A DNA stretch of 64,000 nucleotides from the NCBI RefSeq assembly GCF_014925405.1, contig NZ_AQHJ01000035.1, forward strand, positions 310,001 to 374,000, read 5' to 3'. Shown one piece after another: positions 9,178 to 18,190 of the stretch (its first letter is position 1; each line of letters begins with the position of its first letter). Position numbers and translations under genes: made by a program. The notes beneath the pieces were generated by a model. That model ran no database searches. It had not been told where the DNA came from and saw only the letters and a program-made list of their open reading frames with translations. The DNA is from Pseudoalteromonas ulvae UL12. Lineage in GTDB: Bacteria; Pseudomonadota; Gammaproteobacteria; Enterobacterales; Alteromonadaceae.

Positions 9178-9775
9178 TTCTTTGCAATTAACCGAGCTCG
9201 AACATGATTTACTGGTGGAGTTATTTAATATTGGTGTAGGCCGTGCTGCAGATTCGCTCAGTCAAATAGTGAGTCAAGAAATTGAACTCTCGGTGCCGTA
9301 CATAGAGCATGTTAGTGTGATTGAATTATCAGAACGCTTAGATCAAGGCGAAGATATTTGCAGTGTGTCACAAACAATGGCGGGGAACTTCGAAGCCAAT
9401 ACCATTTTGTTATTTCCGCAAAATAGCTCAATGGAAGTTGTGAGTAAAATGTTGGGAGATGGCTTTTCAACCGAAACGTTAGCTGAGCTTCATCAAGAGG
9501 GATTTTCAGAAATAGGCAATGTGGTATTAAATGCGTGTATAGGCTCTTTTGCTGAATCCATCGAAGAAGTGTTTGATGTAGGATTGCCGGTTTATCGTAT
9601 TGGCTCATCAACTCAAGTGATTGAAACAGGGGATTTAAACGAAATTTTATTTATCCGTATAAATTTAGTACTCAGCACCAGTCATGTTGAAGGTTATTTA
9701 GTCTTTTTGCTGGAACATTTTTCTTTTGAGAAATTAAAGGCATCGTTAAATAAAATAATTCACGGACTGTCTTAA
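9170..9775 (+). CDS. CheC-like phosphatase (CheY-P phosphatase family)
   Basis: 201 residues. Two copies of the CheC/CheX/FliY signature are visible: LLVELFNIGVGRAADSLS near the N-terminus and FSEIGNVVLNACIGSFAES in the middle, each with the Glu and Asn that form the active site in CheC. CheC-type proteins remove the phosphate from CheY-P. The ATG at 9170 is set by a TTGGAG site inside the previous gene and overlaps its stop; longer in-frame starts lie within the response regulator and are unlikely. Its target is most simply the neighbouring CheY-like protein. No chemotaxis receptors or flagellar genes are nearby. Confidence 0.8.
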   Translation: MASSLQLTELEHDLLVELFNIGVGRAADSLSQIVSQEIELSVPYIEHVSVIELSERLDQGEDICSVSQTMAGNFEANTILLFPQNSSMEVVSKMLGDGFSTETLAELHQEGFSEIGNVVLNACIGSFAESIEEVFDVGLPVYRIGSSTQVIETGDLNEILFIRINLVLSTSHVEGYLVFLLEHFSFEKLKASLNKIIHGLS

Positions 9776-9776
9776 C

Positions 9777-11705
9777 ATGAGTGTTAGTAATGAGTGCTCA
9801 GAAATATTGAACCAGCTTAACTTAGGCATTGCTGTTGTTGATAGCGATTATAAAATTGTGTTTTGGAATCAATGGTTAGTCAGTCACAGCGGGTTTGATG
9901 AAAAAATGGTGGTGGGTCAGTCATTGCTTGAGGTGTATCCAAAATTAAAAGGGACGCGACTGCAACAGGCGATCCAAGCTTCTACAATGCAGAAATTACC
10001 TTCTGTATTATCTCGCGTATTTAACCCAAGTCCGTTACCGCTTTACGATAAATCGAATCACAGAATTAAACAAAGTATCACGGTCAAACCTTTTAGTAAT
10101 TGTCCCAATTGCAGTGTGATTCAAATCATTGATGTCACCTCCTCTGTTGCTCGTGAAAAAGCACTAGAAAAACAGGTCATTGAAAGACGAAACGCGGAGC
10201 AAGCGAAAAGTGCATTTTTAGCCAACATGAGCCATGAAATTCGTACGCCATTGAATGGCATCATAGGCATGTTAGAACTTCTTCAAGGTGAAGAGCTACC
10301 GACAAAATTAATCCAATACTTGAATATCGCAACAAACAGTGCCGACGCGTTATTATTTATCATTAATGATATTTTAGATTTTTCTAAAATCGAAGCCGGT
10401 AAAGTCGATATTTCACCTGTGGAATTTGAAATTTTGCCATTTTTTCAGGAGGTGATCAGTGGTTTTGCCGTTAATGCCCATAAAAAAGGCATTGAGTTAA
10501 TTTTTGATGCCTCGCAACTGAATAATACAACGGTGGTCGCGGATAAGCAGCGTTTACGACAAATTGTTTCTAATTTGATTAGTAATGCAGTTAAGTTCAC
10601 AGAAAAAGGGGAGGTGGTGATTGAAGCGTATATCCAAAGTGTGAGCCACCAACATTTCCAACTTGTTTGCAAAATACTCGATACAGGGATAGGTATTGAA
10701 CCGCATATTATCACAAAATTATTTGAACCCTTTCAGCAATCTGACTGCTCGATATCACGTCGATTTGGCGGCACAGGACTTGGGCTGGCGATTGCCAAAC
10801 AATTGTGCCATTTAATGGGCGGAGATATTTCCCTTTCGAGTAAAGTGGGAGAGGGAAGTTGCTTTGAATTCGACGTACTCATTCACATTGAAGAACAGCC
10901 GCCATCGATTAAATTGCTACTGCAAAAGAATTGTTTAATCGCTGAGGCAAACCAGTCAAGCAACGCGATATTAGCCAAGCAGCTCAAAGCATGGGGAGCA
11001 AGAGTTCGCCAAGTTCATAATGAACAAAGCTTAATGGATGTAATTTCAAAGCAGACCCAATTTGATTATGTCTTTTTAAGTAGTGAGGTGTTTATTCAAG
11101 CAGAGGCACAAATAACTGTTTGGCAGGAGACTCATTCAGCGCAGCTTGTCATTATGCAAAACGATTGGCACACCTTGCCAAGTAGCGCTTTGTATTGGCA
11201 AATCATCAAGCCTATCTACAAATCTGATATTCAGGCATTAACATTAGATACGTTGGCATCGCCAATTGAAAACAGCTGCGATAATCATGAGCATTATATA
11301 CAAGATCCTACTTTTGCCAGTGAACATGTCGTGTTGATTGTCGAAGATAATCCAATTAATCAAATCGTCGCAAAAGAGTGTTTAAAACGTTTAGGCTATC
11401 AATTTTCGATTGTTGATAATGGAGAGTTGGCTCTGGATTATTTAAAGCACACACACCATTTAATTGATCTTATTTTAATGGATTGCCAAATGCCGGTGAT
11501 GGATGGTTTTACCTGTACCAGTAAAATCCGTGATGGGGAATGTGGTGAGCGTTACCAATCTATTCCTATTTTAGCGTTAACCGCCAATGTCATTGAAAGT
11601 GAGCGTGATCGTTGCCTAAACCATGGTATGAATGACTTTTTAAGTAAACCGATAAATTTAGAATTATTAGCAGTGATGTTACACAAATGGTTAGATAAAC
11701 GCTGA
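9777..11705 (+). CDS. PAS-containing hybrid sensor histidine kinase
   Basis: 642 residues, no membrane segments. Order: PAS (about 8-120), HisKA with His153 in [12 protein letters not shown], HATPase (about 250-370, with DTGIGI and [10 protein letters not shown]), a region at about 380-500 that looks like a degenerate receiver with no convincing acidic pocket, and a C-terminal receiver with Asp569 in [11 protein letters not shown] and a KPI lysine. It follows the CheC-like gene by one base, so it is the third gene of the operon and probably the phosphodonor for the CheY-like protein. Signal unknown. Confidence 0.9.
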   Translation: MSVSNECSEILNQLNLGIAVVDSDYKIVFWNQWLVSHSGFDEKMVVGQSLLEVYPKLKGTRLQQAIQASTMQKLPSVLSRVFNPSPLPLYDKSNHRIKQSITVKPFSNCPNCSVIQIIDVTSSVAREKALEKQVIERRNAEQAKSAFLANMSHEIRTPLNGIIGMLELLQGEELPTKLIQYLNIATNSADALLFIINDILDFSKIEAGKVDISPVEFEILPFFQEVISGFAVNAHKKGIELIFDASQLNNTTVVADKQRLRQIVSNLISNAVKFTEKGEVVIEAYIQSVSHQHFQLVCKILDTGIGIEPHIITKLFEPFQQSDCSISRRFGGTGLGLAIAKQLCHLMGGDISLSSKVGEGSCFEFDVLIHIEEQPPSIKLLLQKNCLIAEANQSSNAILAKQLKAWGARVRQVHNEQSLMDVISKQTQFDYVFLSSEVFIQAEAQITVWQETHSAQLVIMQNDWHTLPSSALYWQIIKPIYKSDIQALTLDTLASPIENSCDNHEHYIQDPTFASEHVVLIVEDNPINQIVAKECLKRLGYQFSIVDNGELALDYLKHTHHLIDLILMDCQMPVMDGFTCTSKIRDGECGERYQSIPILALTANVIESERDRCLNHGMNDFLSKPINLELLAVMLHKWLDKR

Positions 11706-11739
11706 AAATCTAAAGGATGGGCATTACTTGCAAAGCTCA

Positions 11740-12288
11740 TTATTCAGACTCGCGATGTCTCAGGCTCAGAATTAATTGTGTCAAAAACTCAATTTTGATA
11801 TTTGACAGCTGTCGATAGTCAAAATAAGGACAAACGATGAGCTGATTTTTTTTATCAACTGCAAACTCCTCATTAAGCCACACCCACTGACTGTTTATTT
11901 TTGCTGAGCGTTGTAACTCATTAGCATAAGTGCGGCCACAAATAATATGAAGTGTGTCATCATCTAAACCGAGCTGGGGTGGACTAAATAACAGCGCCGT
12001 TTTGCTGTTGGTTTGCAGGAGACTTTGCTCACGATACTGCTGCCATGTTTGCGCTGTTTGAAATTCAGCAAAGTAATATTTATCAAGCGCATAAAGCAGT
12101 TTCGCGTAAACATTAAATACTTTACGCCAGCCATTGCCACAGTGTGTTCCAATGTGTGTAATTTCTCCTTCACTCACGCTTATTAACGAATCCAAAAATG
12201 AATAAGGCTCAATTTCTGGGCGGTTGGCAATATAGACCGCGATTTTAAACTGGGGGCAACCTAGGCCAATAGTGTCTTTTGTCATCAT
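11740..12288 (-). CDS. Conserved hypothetical protein
   Basis: 182 residues, soluble, no signal peptide or membrane segment. I do not recognise the family with confidence; it may be one of the DUFs found in Alteromonadales (possibly DUF6942). The sequence is well mixed in composition with a cluster of Trp/Tyr residues in the middle and a Cys in CPYFDYRQLS near the end. It lies downstream of cydB on the same strand with a gap of 47 bases, so it could be the last gene of that operon, and it converges on the hybrid kinase. Confidence 0.6.
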   Translation of the reverse strand: MMTKDTIGLGCPQFKIAVYIANRPEIEPYSFLDSLISVSEGEITHIGTHCGNGWRKVFNVYAKLLYALDKYYFAEFQTAQTWQQYREQSLLQTNSKTALLFSPPQLGLDDDTLHIICGRTYANELQRSAKINSQWVWLNEEFAVDKKNQLIVCPYFDYRQLSNIKIEFLTQLILSLRHRESE

Positions 12289-12335
12289 TTTATATAATGA
12301 GCGGTATGACTGCTCGTTGCCCCCAAAGGTGTGAG

Positions 12336-13334
12336 TTAATAATATTTCAAGTCTTGTACTTTACCCCAAAAAACCCGATACGAAAACGCGGTATAGAGCA
12401 AAATGGTGGGAATAACCACAATCGCTCCCCAAAACAAAAAGCTTAAAGATTCAGGGGCTGCGACCGCCTGCCAAATCGTTAACTTTCCTGGCACGATATC
12501 AGGAAAAAAGCTAAACCCAAGGGCAAAAAAACTTAAGCTAAAAATCCCGACCGTTGCCATAAATGGATGCCAACAAGCAAGAGTTGGGTGAATGGTTAAG
12601 CGCTGTAGGCTTACAAATGCAAAACAAAATAGTAACCCACAAATTATTGGTAAAGGTAATAGCCATAAGCCATTAGGCCAGCTAAACCATTTAGCAAAAA
12701 TGGTTGCATCTAAGCCTAAGTTGACCAATGACACCAGCAGAATCCCGATAAAGCTGATGACGCCCGTTTTTTTGGCCCAGCTAATCGCACGTTGCTGTAA
12801 TTGATGTTCGGTTTTCATCACTAACCAACATGCGCCAATGAAACTGTAAGCTGCGGCGACTCCTAAAGCACTTAAGCAGGCAAATGCATAGGCTTGCCAA
12901 GTTTGCTCAAATGCCATGATGTACAGCCCAAGCATGTATCCTTGGCTGAGTGACGCGATGAGCGAGCCAAACTTAAACACTTTATTCCACGTCGGTTTGT
13001 GGCTAAACACGGCTTTAGCACGAAAATCAAACGCAACACCACGCATAATTAACCCAATGAGTAAAAGCACAGCAGGTAAGTACAGCGCTTTGAGGACCAT
13101 ACTATGTGCAGCTGGAAATGCAATGAGCATTAATCCTACCGCTAGTACCATCCATGTTTCATTTGCATCCCAAAAAGGGCCAATCGAGGCAATCATGGTA
13201 TCCGATTGTGCATCATCATCGAGTGGAATGAGCATGCCCACACCTAAATCATATCCGTCTAAGATGGCGTACAACAAAATAGATAAGCCCATTAATGCGA
13301 CAAAAATGATGGCTAACAAGGATTGATCAAGCAT
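12336..13334 (-). CDS. cydB: Cytochrome bd-type quinol oxidase subunit II (CIO type)
   Basis: 332 residues with about eight to nine membrane helices. The N-terminal helix with AILDGYDLGVGML and the later IGPFWDANETWMV are typical of CydB. It is the structural partner of CydA in the quinol:oxygen oxidoreductase of the inner membrane. The length and sequence fit the CioB/short form. Its start overlaps the end of cydA by 8 bases. I found no CydX-like short frame directly after it. Confidence 0.93.
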   Translation of the reverse strand: MLDQSLLAIIFVALMGLSILLYAILDGYDLGVGMLIPLDDDAQSDTMIASIGPFWDANETWMVLAVGLMLIAFPAAHSMVLKALYLPAVLLLIGLIMRGVAFDFRAKAVFSHKPTWNKVFKFGSLIASLSQGYMLGLYIMAFEQTWQAYAFACLSALGVAAAYSFIGACWLVMKTEHQLQQRAISWAKKTGVISFIGILLVSLVNLGLDATIFAKWFSWPNGLWLLPLPIICGLLFCFAFVSLQRLTIHPTLACWHPFMATVGIFSLSFFALGFSFFPDIVPGKLTIWQAVAAPESLSFLFWGAIVVIPTILLYTAFSYRVFWGKVQDLKYY

Positions 13335-14700
13335 TGGCTGGCTCCTTAATGTTGAGGTTTTCTGGGTTTAACCGATTGTCTTCAGCATCAGTAATTTCTT
13401 CGATTTCGACGGCACGTCGCGCCATGTTAAAAATCGTGTGTAAATAGGCGGCCATTAACACCACATAAGTGATGACATACAAAGTTAATGAAATCGCGAC
13501 ATTGGTCGAAGCGATATCAGTGCCCGCTTCTTTTACCGTGAGCACCCCAGAGACCAAATAAGGCTGACGACCAATTTCGGTCACATACCAACCGGCTAAA
13601 GTAGCGATCCAACCAGAAAAACTCATTGCTACGGTCACTTTAAGTAACCAGTTTGGCAATGTCCCACGTTTAAATAAGTAAAAACACCCAAGCCAAGCAA
13701 CAGCAATCATCAGCATGCCCATGCCCACCATAATGCGAAATGCAAAAAAGACGGGTTTTACAGGAGGGTGTTCTCCTTCAAACTCATTTAACCCTTTGAT
13801 TTCACCTTGAAGGTCATGAGTTAAAATCAGGCTTGCCATATTGGGGATCGCCACTTCAAAGTGGTTGGTTTTTTGTGCTTCGTCAGGAATAGCAAATAAC
13901 AATAACGGCGCTCCTTTTTGGGTATGCCATACCCCTTCCATTGCAGCAATTTTTTGCGGTTGATGCTCGAGTGTATTGAGGCCATGTAAATCACCAACAA
14001 AGACTTGTAATGGCGTTAAAACAGCTGCAACCAGTAAGCTAATTTTAAGGGTGAGTTTGGGTGCGCGTTTATTATCGCCACGTAACAAACGGTAACTACT
14101 TATCCCAATGATAAAAAATGAGGCCGTGATCCCCGATGCCAATAGCATATGGCTTAAGCGATAAGGAAATGAGGGGTTAAAAATAATCGCCAACCAATCG
14201 GTAGGAAAAGCCACGCCATCGCGCATTTCAAATCCGGTAGGGGTATGCATCCACGAATTGAGAGATAAAATCCAAAATGCCGATAAGCTGGTTCCGACAG
14301 CCACCATAAAGGCGGCAAAGGTATGCACTTTTGAAGGTACACGCGTTAAGCCAAACAGCATAATGCCCAAAAAGGTCGCTTCTAAGAAGAACGCAGTGAG
14401 TACTTCATAGCCTAATAAAGGCCCTGCAATATTGCCTACTTTTTCCATAAAGCCTGGCCAATTGGTGCCAAATTGAAATGACATCGTAATACCACTGACG
14501 ACTCCTAACGCAAAAGTCAGTGCAAAAATTTTGACCCAAAAGCGATAGGCGCGCATCCAGATTGGATCTTGGCTCAGATCAAAACGTATTTTGAAATAAA
14601 ACAAAAACCAACATAGCGCGATGGTAATCGTCGGAAACAAAATATGAAAACTGATATTTGTTGCAAACTGAATTCGCGACAACATCAAGGTATCTAACAT
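13327..14700 (-). CDS. cydA: Cytochrome bd-type quinol oxidase subunit I, short Q-loop (CIO) type
   Basis: 457 residues. Contains the haem-ligand His in FATNISFHILFPT, the conserved Glu in GYEVLTAFFLEATFLG, quinol-loop Lys/Glu in HQPQKIAAMEGVW, and GWYVTEIGRQPY near the end. The loop after the KIAAMEG segment is short, as in cyanide-insensitive oxidases (CioA), and the protein is shorter than E. coli CydA (522). The usual GRQPW reads GRQPY here. An AGGAGGT ribosome site precedes the ATG. A GbsR-type regulator lies just upstream on the same strand, separated by a terminator. Confidence 0.94.
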   Translation of the reverse strand: MLDTLMLSRIQFATNISFHILFPTITIALCWFLFYFKIRFDLSQDPIWMRAYRFWVKIFALTFALGVVSGITMSFQFGTNWPGFMEKVGNIAGPLLGYEVLTAFFLEATFLGIMLFGLTRVPSKVHTFAAFMVAVGTSLSAFWILSLNSWMHTPTGFEMRDGVAFPTDWLAIIFNPSFPYRLSHMLLASGITASFFIIGISSYRLLRGDNKRAPKLTLKISLLVAAVLTPLQVFVGDLHGLNTLEHQPQKIAAMEGVWHTQKGAPLLLFAIPDEAQKTNHFEVAIPNMASLILTHDLQGEIKGLNEFEGEHPPVKPVFFAFRIMVGMGMLMIAVAWLGCFYLFKRGTLPNWLLKVTVAMSFSGWIATLAGWYVTEIGRQPYLVSGVLTVKEAGTDIASTNVAISLTLYVITYVVLMAAYLHTIFNMARRAVEIEEITDAEDNRLNPENLNIKEPANA

Positions 14701-14733
14701 GGCAAACCTCCTGCCAGCACATTACACGATCGG

Positions 14734-14767
14734 ATAAAAAAACGGCGCTGTTATTTAACAGAGCCGT
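14734..14767 (-). terminator. Terminator between the GbsR-type regulator and cydA
   Basis: On the minus strand AACGGC-TCTGTTA pairs with TAACAGC-GCCGTT (12 pairs around one mismatch) and is followed by a run of T. It overlaps the regulator stop codon and leaves only about 33 bases before the cydA start, so cydAB is either partly read through or uses a promoter inside the regulator's 3' end. Confidence 0.8.
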
Positions 14768-15308
14768 TCTTCATAAATTTATCTTTTAGGTCTAAAACTT
14801 TGCCAACGCCTGAGCCTAATTTCATTAAAGTATTGAGTTTATCAGGGCTCATTCGCTGTAACTCACTGGCCCATTGAGTAATGGTTTCGAGCAAGTCATG
14901 AATTTCATGCATTTTTTGCTGAGCATAGACTTCTTGCTGATTGGCAGGCTCATCGAGCAAATTATCTCGCAATAGCGATAGAGTTGGGTCCATTTCGCGT
15001 TTTCTGCGCTCTTCAAACACCCGATTAGCCATCTCCCAAATACTACCAGCAGGAATGTAATAGTCTTTACGGTCACCAGCTTTATGTTGCACATTCACTA
15101 AGCGCCAAGATTGCAGCTCTTTAATACCCATACTGACATTTCCACGCGAAATATTGAGTGATTCAGCAATGTCGACCGCACTGAGCGCTTCTTCACTAAT
15201 TAAAATAAGTCCATACATTTGTCCGACAGTACGGTTAAACCCCCAACGGCTTCCCATTTCACCACAATGCATGACAAAAGATTCAATTTTTGGAGACATA
15301 ATCAACAT
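14751..15308 (-). CDS. GbsR/MarR-family transcriptional regulator
   Basis: 185 residues. A winged helix-turn-helix spans about residues 30-95 (TVGQMYGLILI, then LSAVDIAESLNISRGNVSMGIKEL, then the wing KAGDRKDYYI), followed by a helical C-terminal part that would dimerise. The pattern is that of the GbsR subgroup. The ATG at 15308 has an AGAAG site; a second ATG three codons on is possible. Being directly upstream of cydAB, it is a plausible regulator of the oxidase, which is inference. Divergent from the hybrid kinase at 15528. Confidence 0.85.
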   Translation of the reverse strand: MLIMSPKIESFVMHCGEMGSRWGFNRTVGQMYGLILISEEALSAVDIAESLNISRGNVSMGIKELQSWRLVNVQHKAGDRKDYYIPAGSIWEMANRVFEERRKREMDPTLSLLRDNLLDEPANQQEVYAQQKMHEIHDLLETITQWASELQRMSPDKLNTLMKLGSGVGKVLDLKDKFMKNGSVK

Positions 15309-15527
15309 AGTATTTCTTCTGAAGTTTCAGTATTTTCTGAAAGTTTAAATTAATATTGATTTAGGTCAAGGTTTTTGTCAGTTTTTTGCATCTGAATGTT
15401 TAGGGACTCTTTGCTAGTTTTCATAGTGAAAACAGAGCTTTGATGAATATTTAGCTGTGATTTAACAATAATTTTCTGAGCTTCATCTACACTTAACTCG
15501 TCTGTGAAAAATAATTGAGAACGATAA

Positions 15528-17945
15528 ATGAAACAAAGCCGTCTCGCTTTTTTGGAAAAAGAAAACAAAAAACTTAAGTCACAGCTTGAGTGCGTTACTT
15601 TCGAACGAGATAAATACAAAATGCTTTTTGATGCGTCAGCTGATGCACTGTCAATTATTGATTTAAAGTCAGGAAAATTTGTTGAGTGCAATCAGTCTGC
15701 TGTGCAGATGCATGGTGTAGCGAGTAAAGCACAATTTTTAACGTTGAAACCTTCAGATTTATCGCCTGAATGTCAGCCTTGTGGTGGTTCCTCTGAAGCC
15801 TTGGCCATCGCACATATAGAAAAAGCCTGCAACGATGGGGCTGAATTATTTCAATGGTTCCACACCCGACTAGATGGGTCGGCATTTCCATGCTTAGTGT
15901 CATTGACTGCGATTCATTTAAAGGCAGAGAGTTTTATACTCGCTATAGGGCGGGATATTAGCCAACTCGTCGAAACACAAGAGAAGTTAAGTGCAGCGTT
16001 AACGGATTTGAAGCTATACGAAAGTGCCTACCAAAAAGAAAAGAAAAAATTTGAAACCTTTGTTGATTTAGCTCCAATTGGGATTGCGATAAATTCGTTT
16101 GATACCGGGGCTTTTGTTTATGTGAACCGTGAGTTTGGTCGTTTTACGGGATATAACCTTGATGAACTCAACCAAATGGATTATTGGGCTTTAACACCTG
16201 AAAATTATCAAATTCAAGAAGAAACTCAGCTTGCTTCGTTAGCTCAAACTGGCCGTTATGGTCCTTATCAAAAAGAGTATATTCATAAAAAAGGCCATCA
16301 CTACCCGGTGCTATTATCGGGGATTAAAATCACAGACGAGCAGGGTGAGAGCTTTATTTGGTCTGTAGTTCAAGATATTTCAGAACAAAAAGTTATAGAA
16401 AAACAGCTGGTTAATGCTAAAAAGCAAGCAGATGCAACCGCACGAACCATGCAACTGGCGAATGACTCGGCCGGAATTGGGGTGTGGGAGTGGGATTTGG
16501 TTAGCAATGACCTGATTTGGGATGAGTGGATGTATAAGTTGTACGGTGTATCACCCGAGCAATTTTCGGGAGCGTTTGATGCATGGGTAAGCAGTGTCCA
16601 CCCAGACGATATTGACGATGCCAAAGCTGAGTTATTTTCAGCAATAGAAGGAAGGGGGCAATATAACCCTGAGTTTAGGGTCATTCACCCTAACGGCGAT
16701 ATTAGAACAATTAAAGCCAGTGCTGAAGTGTTACTTGATGAGCACGGACAAGCGGTCAAAGTGGTGGGAGTGAATTATGATGTCACCGAAAAAGTCAGCA
16801 CGATGGCAAGGCTTGCCAAAGCAAAACTAGCTGCTGAAAATGCTGCTAGAGCGAAAAGTGAATTTTTATCTAACATGAGTCATGAGATCCGCACCCCCAT
16901 GAATGCAATTTTGGGTGGGCTGCAATTATTACGCAGTGCGAGCTTAGAAGAAGGATTGGGGACAATTCTTGATAACGCTACGTATTCGGCCAAAAGTCTC
17001 TTAACCATCATCAATGATATTTTAGATTACTCTAAAATTGAATCGAATAAATTGGAATTAGAGCAAGCCCCGTTTTCGCTTATTAAGGTACTTGATTCAA
17101 TCAAATATGACCTCGACTCGCAGGTGAGTAACAAAGGTATTAAATTTTTAATCAGTATTGATCAACACTTTGTTGATGGTTGGTTAGGGGATTTTGTTCG
17201 TGTAAAACAAATCTTCTTAAATTTAGCATCAAATGCAGTTAAGTTTACAAATGAGGGACGGATTGAACTAAAAGTGGCGGTCACTGAGCTCAATCAGCAT
17301 CAAGCGTTAGCAATTACAGTGATCGATACCGGAATTGGCATGGATGAAGCCGCGCAGAAAAAAATATTTGAACGTTTTTCTCAGGCAGATACTTCAACGA
17401 CGCGTCAGTATGGTGGCACAGGTTTAGGCATGTCTATCACCAATAGTTTGGTGACTTTAATGCAGGGCACAATTGAGTTAACCAGTGTTATCAACAAGGG
17501 GACCTCAGTTCATGTGGTCTTGCCACTAAAACAAGTAGCATTGGTTGCAAATAATGAGCATGTAGCGACCCAGTTTGTCCCTGATATGGGTGGTAGAAAG
17601 ATTCTGATAGCAGAAGATAACAAAATAAATCAGATCGTTATTCAAACCATGCTCAAAGCGACACAGGCAGATGTGACTATTGTCGATAATGGCTTACTAG
17701 CAGTGGAGGCCTTTGCAGCGCATCACTTTGACTTAGTGCTGATGGATATTCATATGCCAGAGATGGATGGCATAGAAGCACAGAAAAAGATTAAACAGAT
17801 GAATGATCAAGTGCCAATTATCGCATTGACGGCGAATGTGATGGCCAATCATGTGGCAGCGTATTTAAATCAAGGGTTTGTTGCGCATATTGGCAAACCA
17901 ATCGATATGCAAAATTTATTTGATGTACTCCAGCGTTATAATTGA
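15528..17945 (+). CDS. Multi-PAS hybrid sensor histidine kinase
   Basis: 805 residues, soluble. A short N-terminal coiled coil (FLEKENKKLKSQLE) leads into three PAS domains (about 30-150, 170-285, 295-420), then HisKA with His452 in [12 protein letters not shown], HATPase (about 555-675, DTGIGMDE, YGGTGLGM) and a C-terminal receiver with Asp740 in LMDIHMPEMDG. The layout suggests intracellular sensing and a phosphorelay to an HPt protein encoded elsewhere. It stands alone, divergent from the GbsR-type gene; a regulatory link to cydAB is possible but only from position. Confidence 0.9.
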   Translation: MKQSRLAFLEKENKKLKSQLECVTFERDKYKMLFDASADALSIIDLKSGKFVECNQSAVQMHGVASKAQFLTLKPSDLSPECQPCGGSSEALAIAHIEKACNDGAELFQWFHTRLDGSAFPCLVSLTAIHLKAESFILAIGRDISQLVETQEKLSAALTDLKLYESAYQKEKKKFETFVDLAPIGIAINSFDTGAFVYVNREFGRFTGYNLDELNQMDYWALTPENYQIQEETQLASLAQTGRYGPYQKEYIHKKGHHYPVLLSGIKITDEQGESFIWSVVQDISEQKVIEKQLVNAKKQADATARTMQLANDSAGIGVWEWDLVSNDLIWDEWMYKLYGVSPEQFSGAFDAWVSSVHPDDIDDAKAELFSAIEGRGQYNPEFRVIHPNGDIRTIKASAEVLLDEHGQAVKVVGVNYDVTEKVSTMARLAKAKLAAENAARAKSEFLSNMSHEIRTPMNAILGGLQLLRSASLEEGLGTILDNATYSAKSLLTIINDILDYSKIESNKLELEQAPFSLIKVLDSIKYDLDSQVSNKGIKFLISIDQHFVDGWLGDFVRVKQIFLNLASNAVKFTNEGRIELKVAVTELNQHQALAITVIDTGIGMDEAAQKKIFERFSQADTSTTRQYGGTGLGMSITNSLVTLMQGTIELTSVINKGTSVHVVLPLKQVALVANNEHVATQFVPDMGGRKILIAEDNKINQIVIQTMLKATQADVTIVDNGLLAVEAFAAHHFDLVLMDIHMPEMDGIEAQKKIKQMNDQVPIIALTANVMANHVAAYLNQGFVAHIGKPIDMQNLFDVLQRYN

Positions 17946-18190
17946 CCTCAGTTTTTCGCTCTTATCTTTGCATGCTTGACGGCTGATACCCTTTTTAAAC
18001 GAGGGACTTAGGTTGATGAGCATGTGTTATTTCGTTTCTCAATTTGACAAATGAATACACAATGGCAGAGCACACAAAGCTCGGCTGCTGTGTTAATCAC
18101 CCCATACTCGACTTATTGCTAAGCTCTTTTATGGTGAGGCTGATTTATGATTGCGTTTCACATACATTTGCATCCGCAGTAGGAGATGTT

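Noticed and set aside
18044..18190. Upstream extension of the DUF3360 gene
   Set aside because: The strong ribosome site is just before the ATG at 18191; the extension has none.
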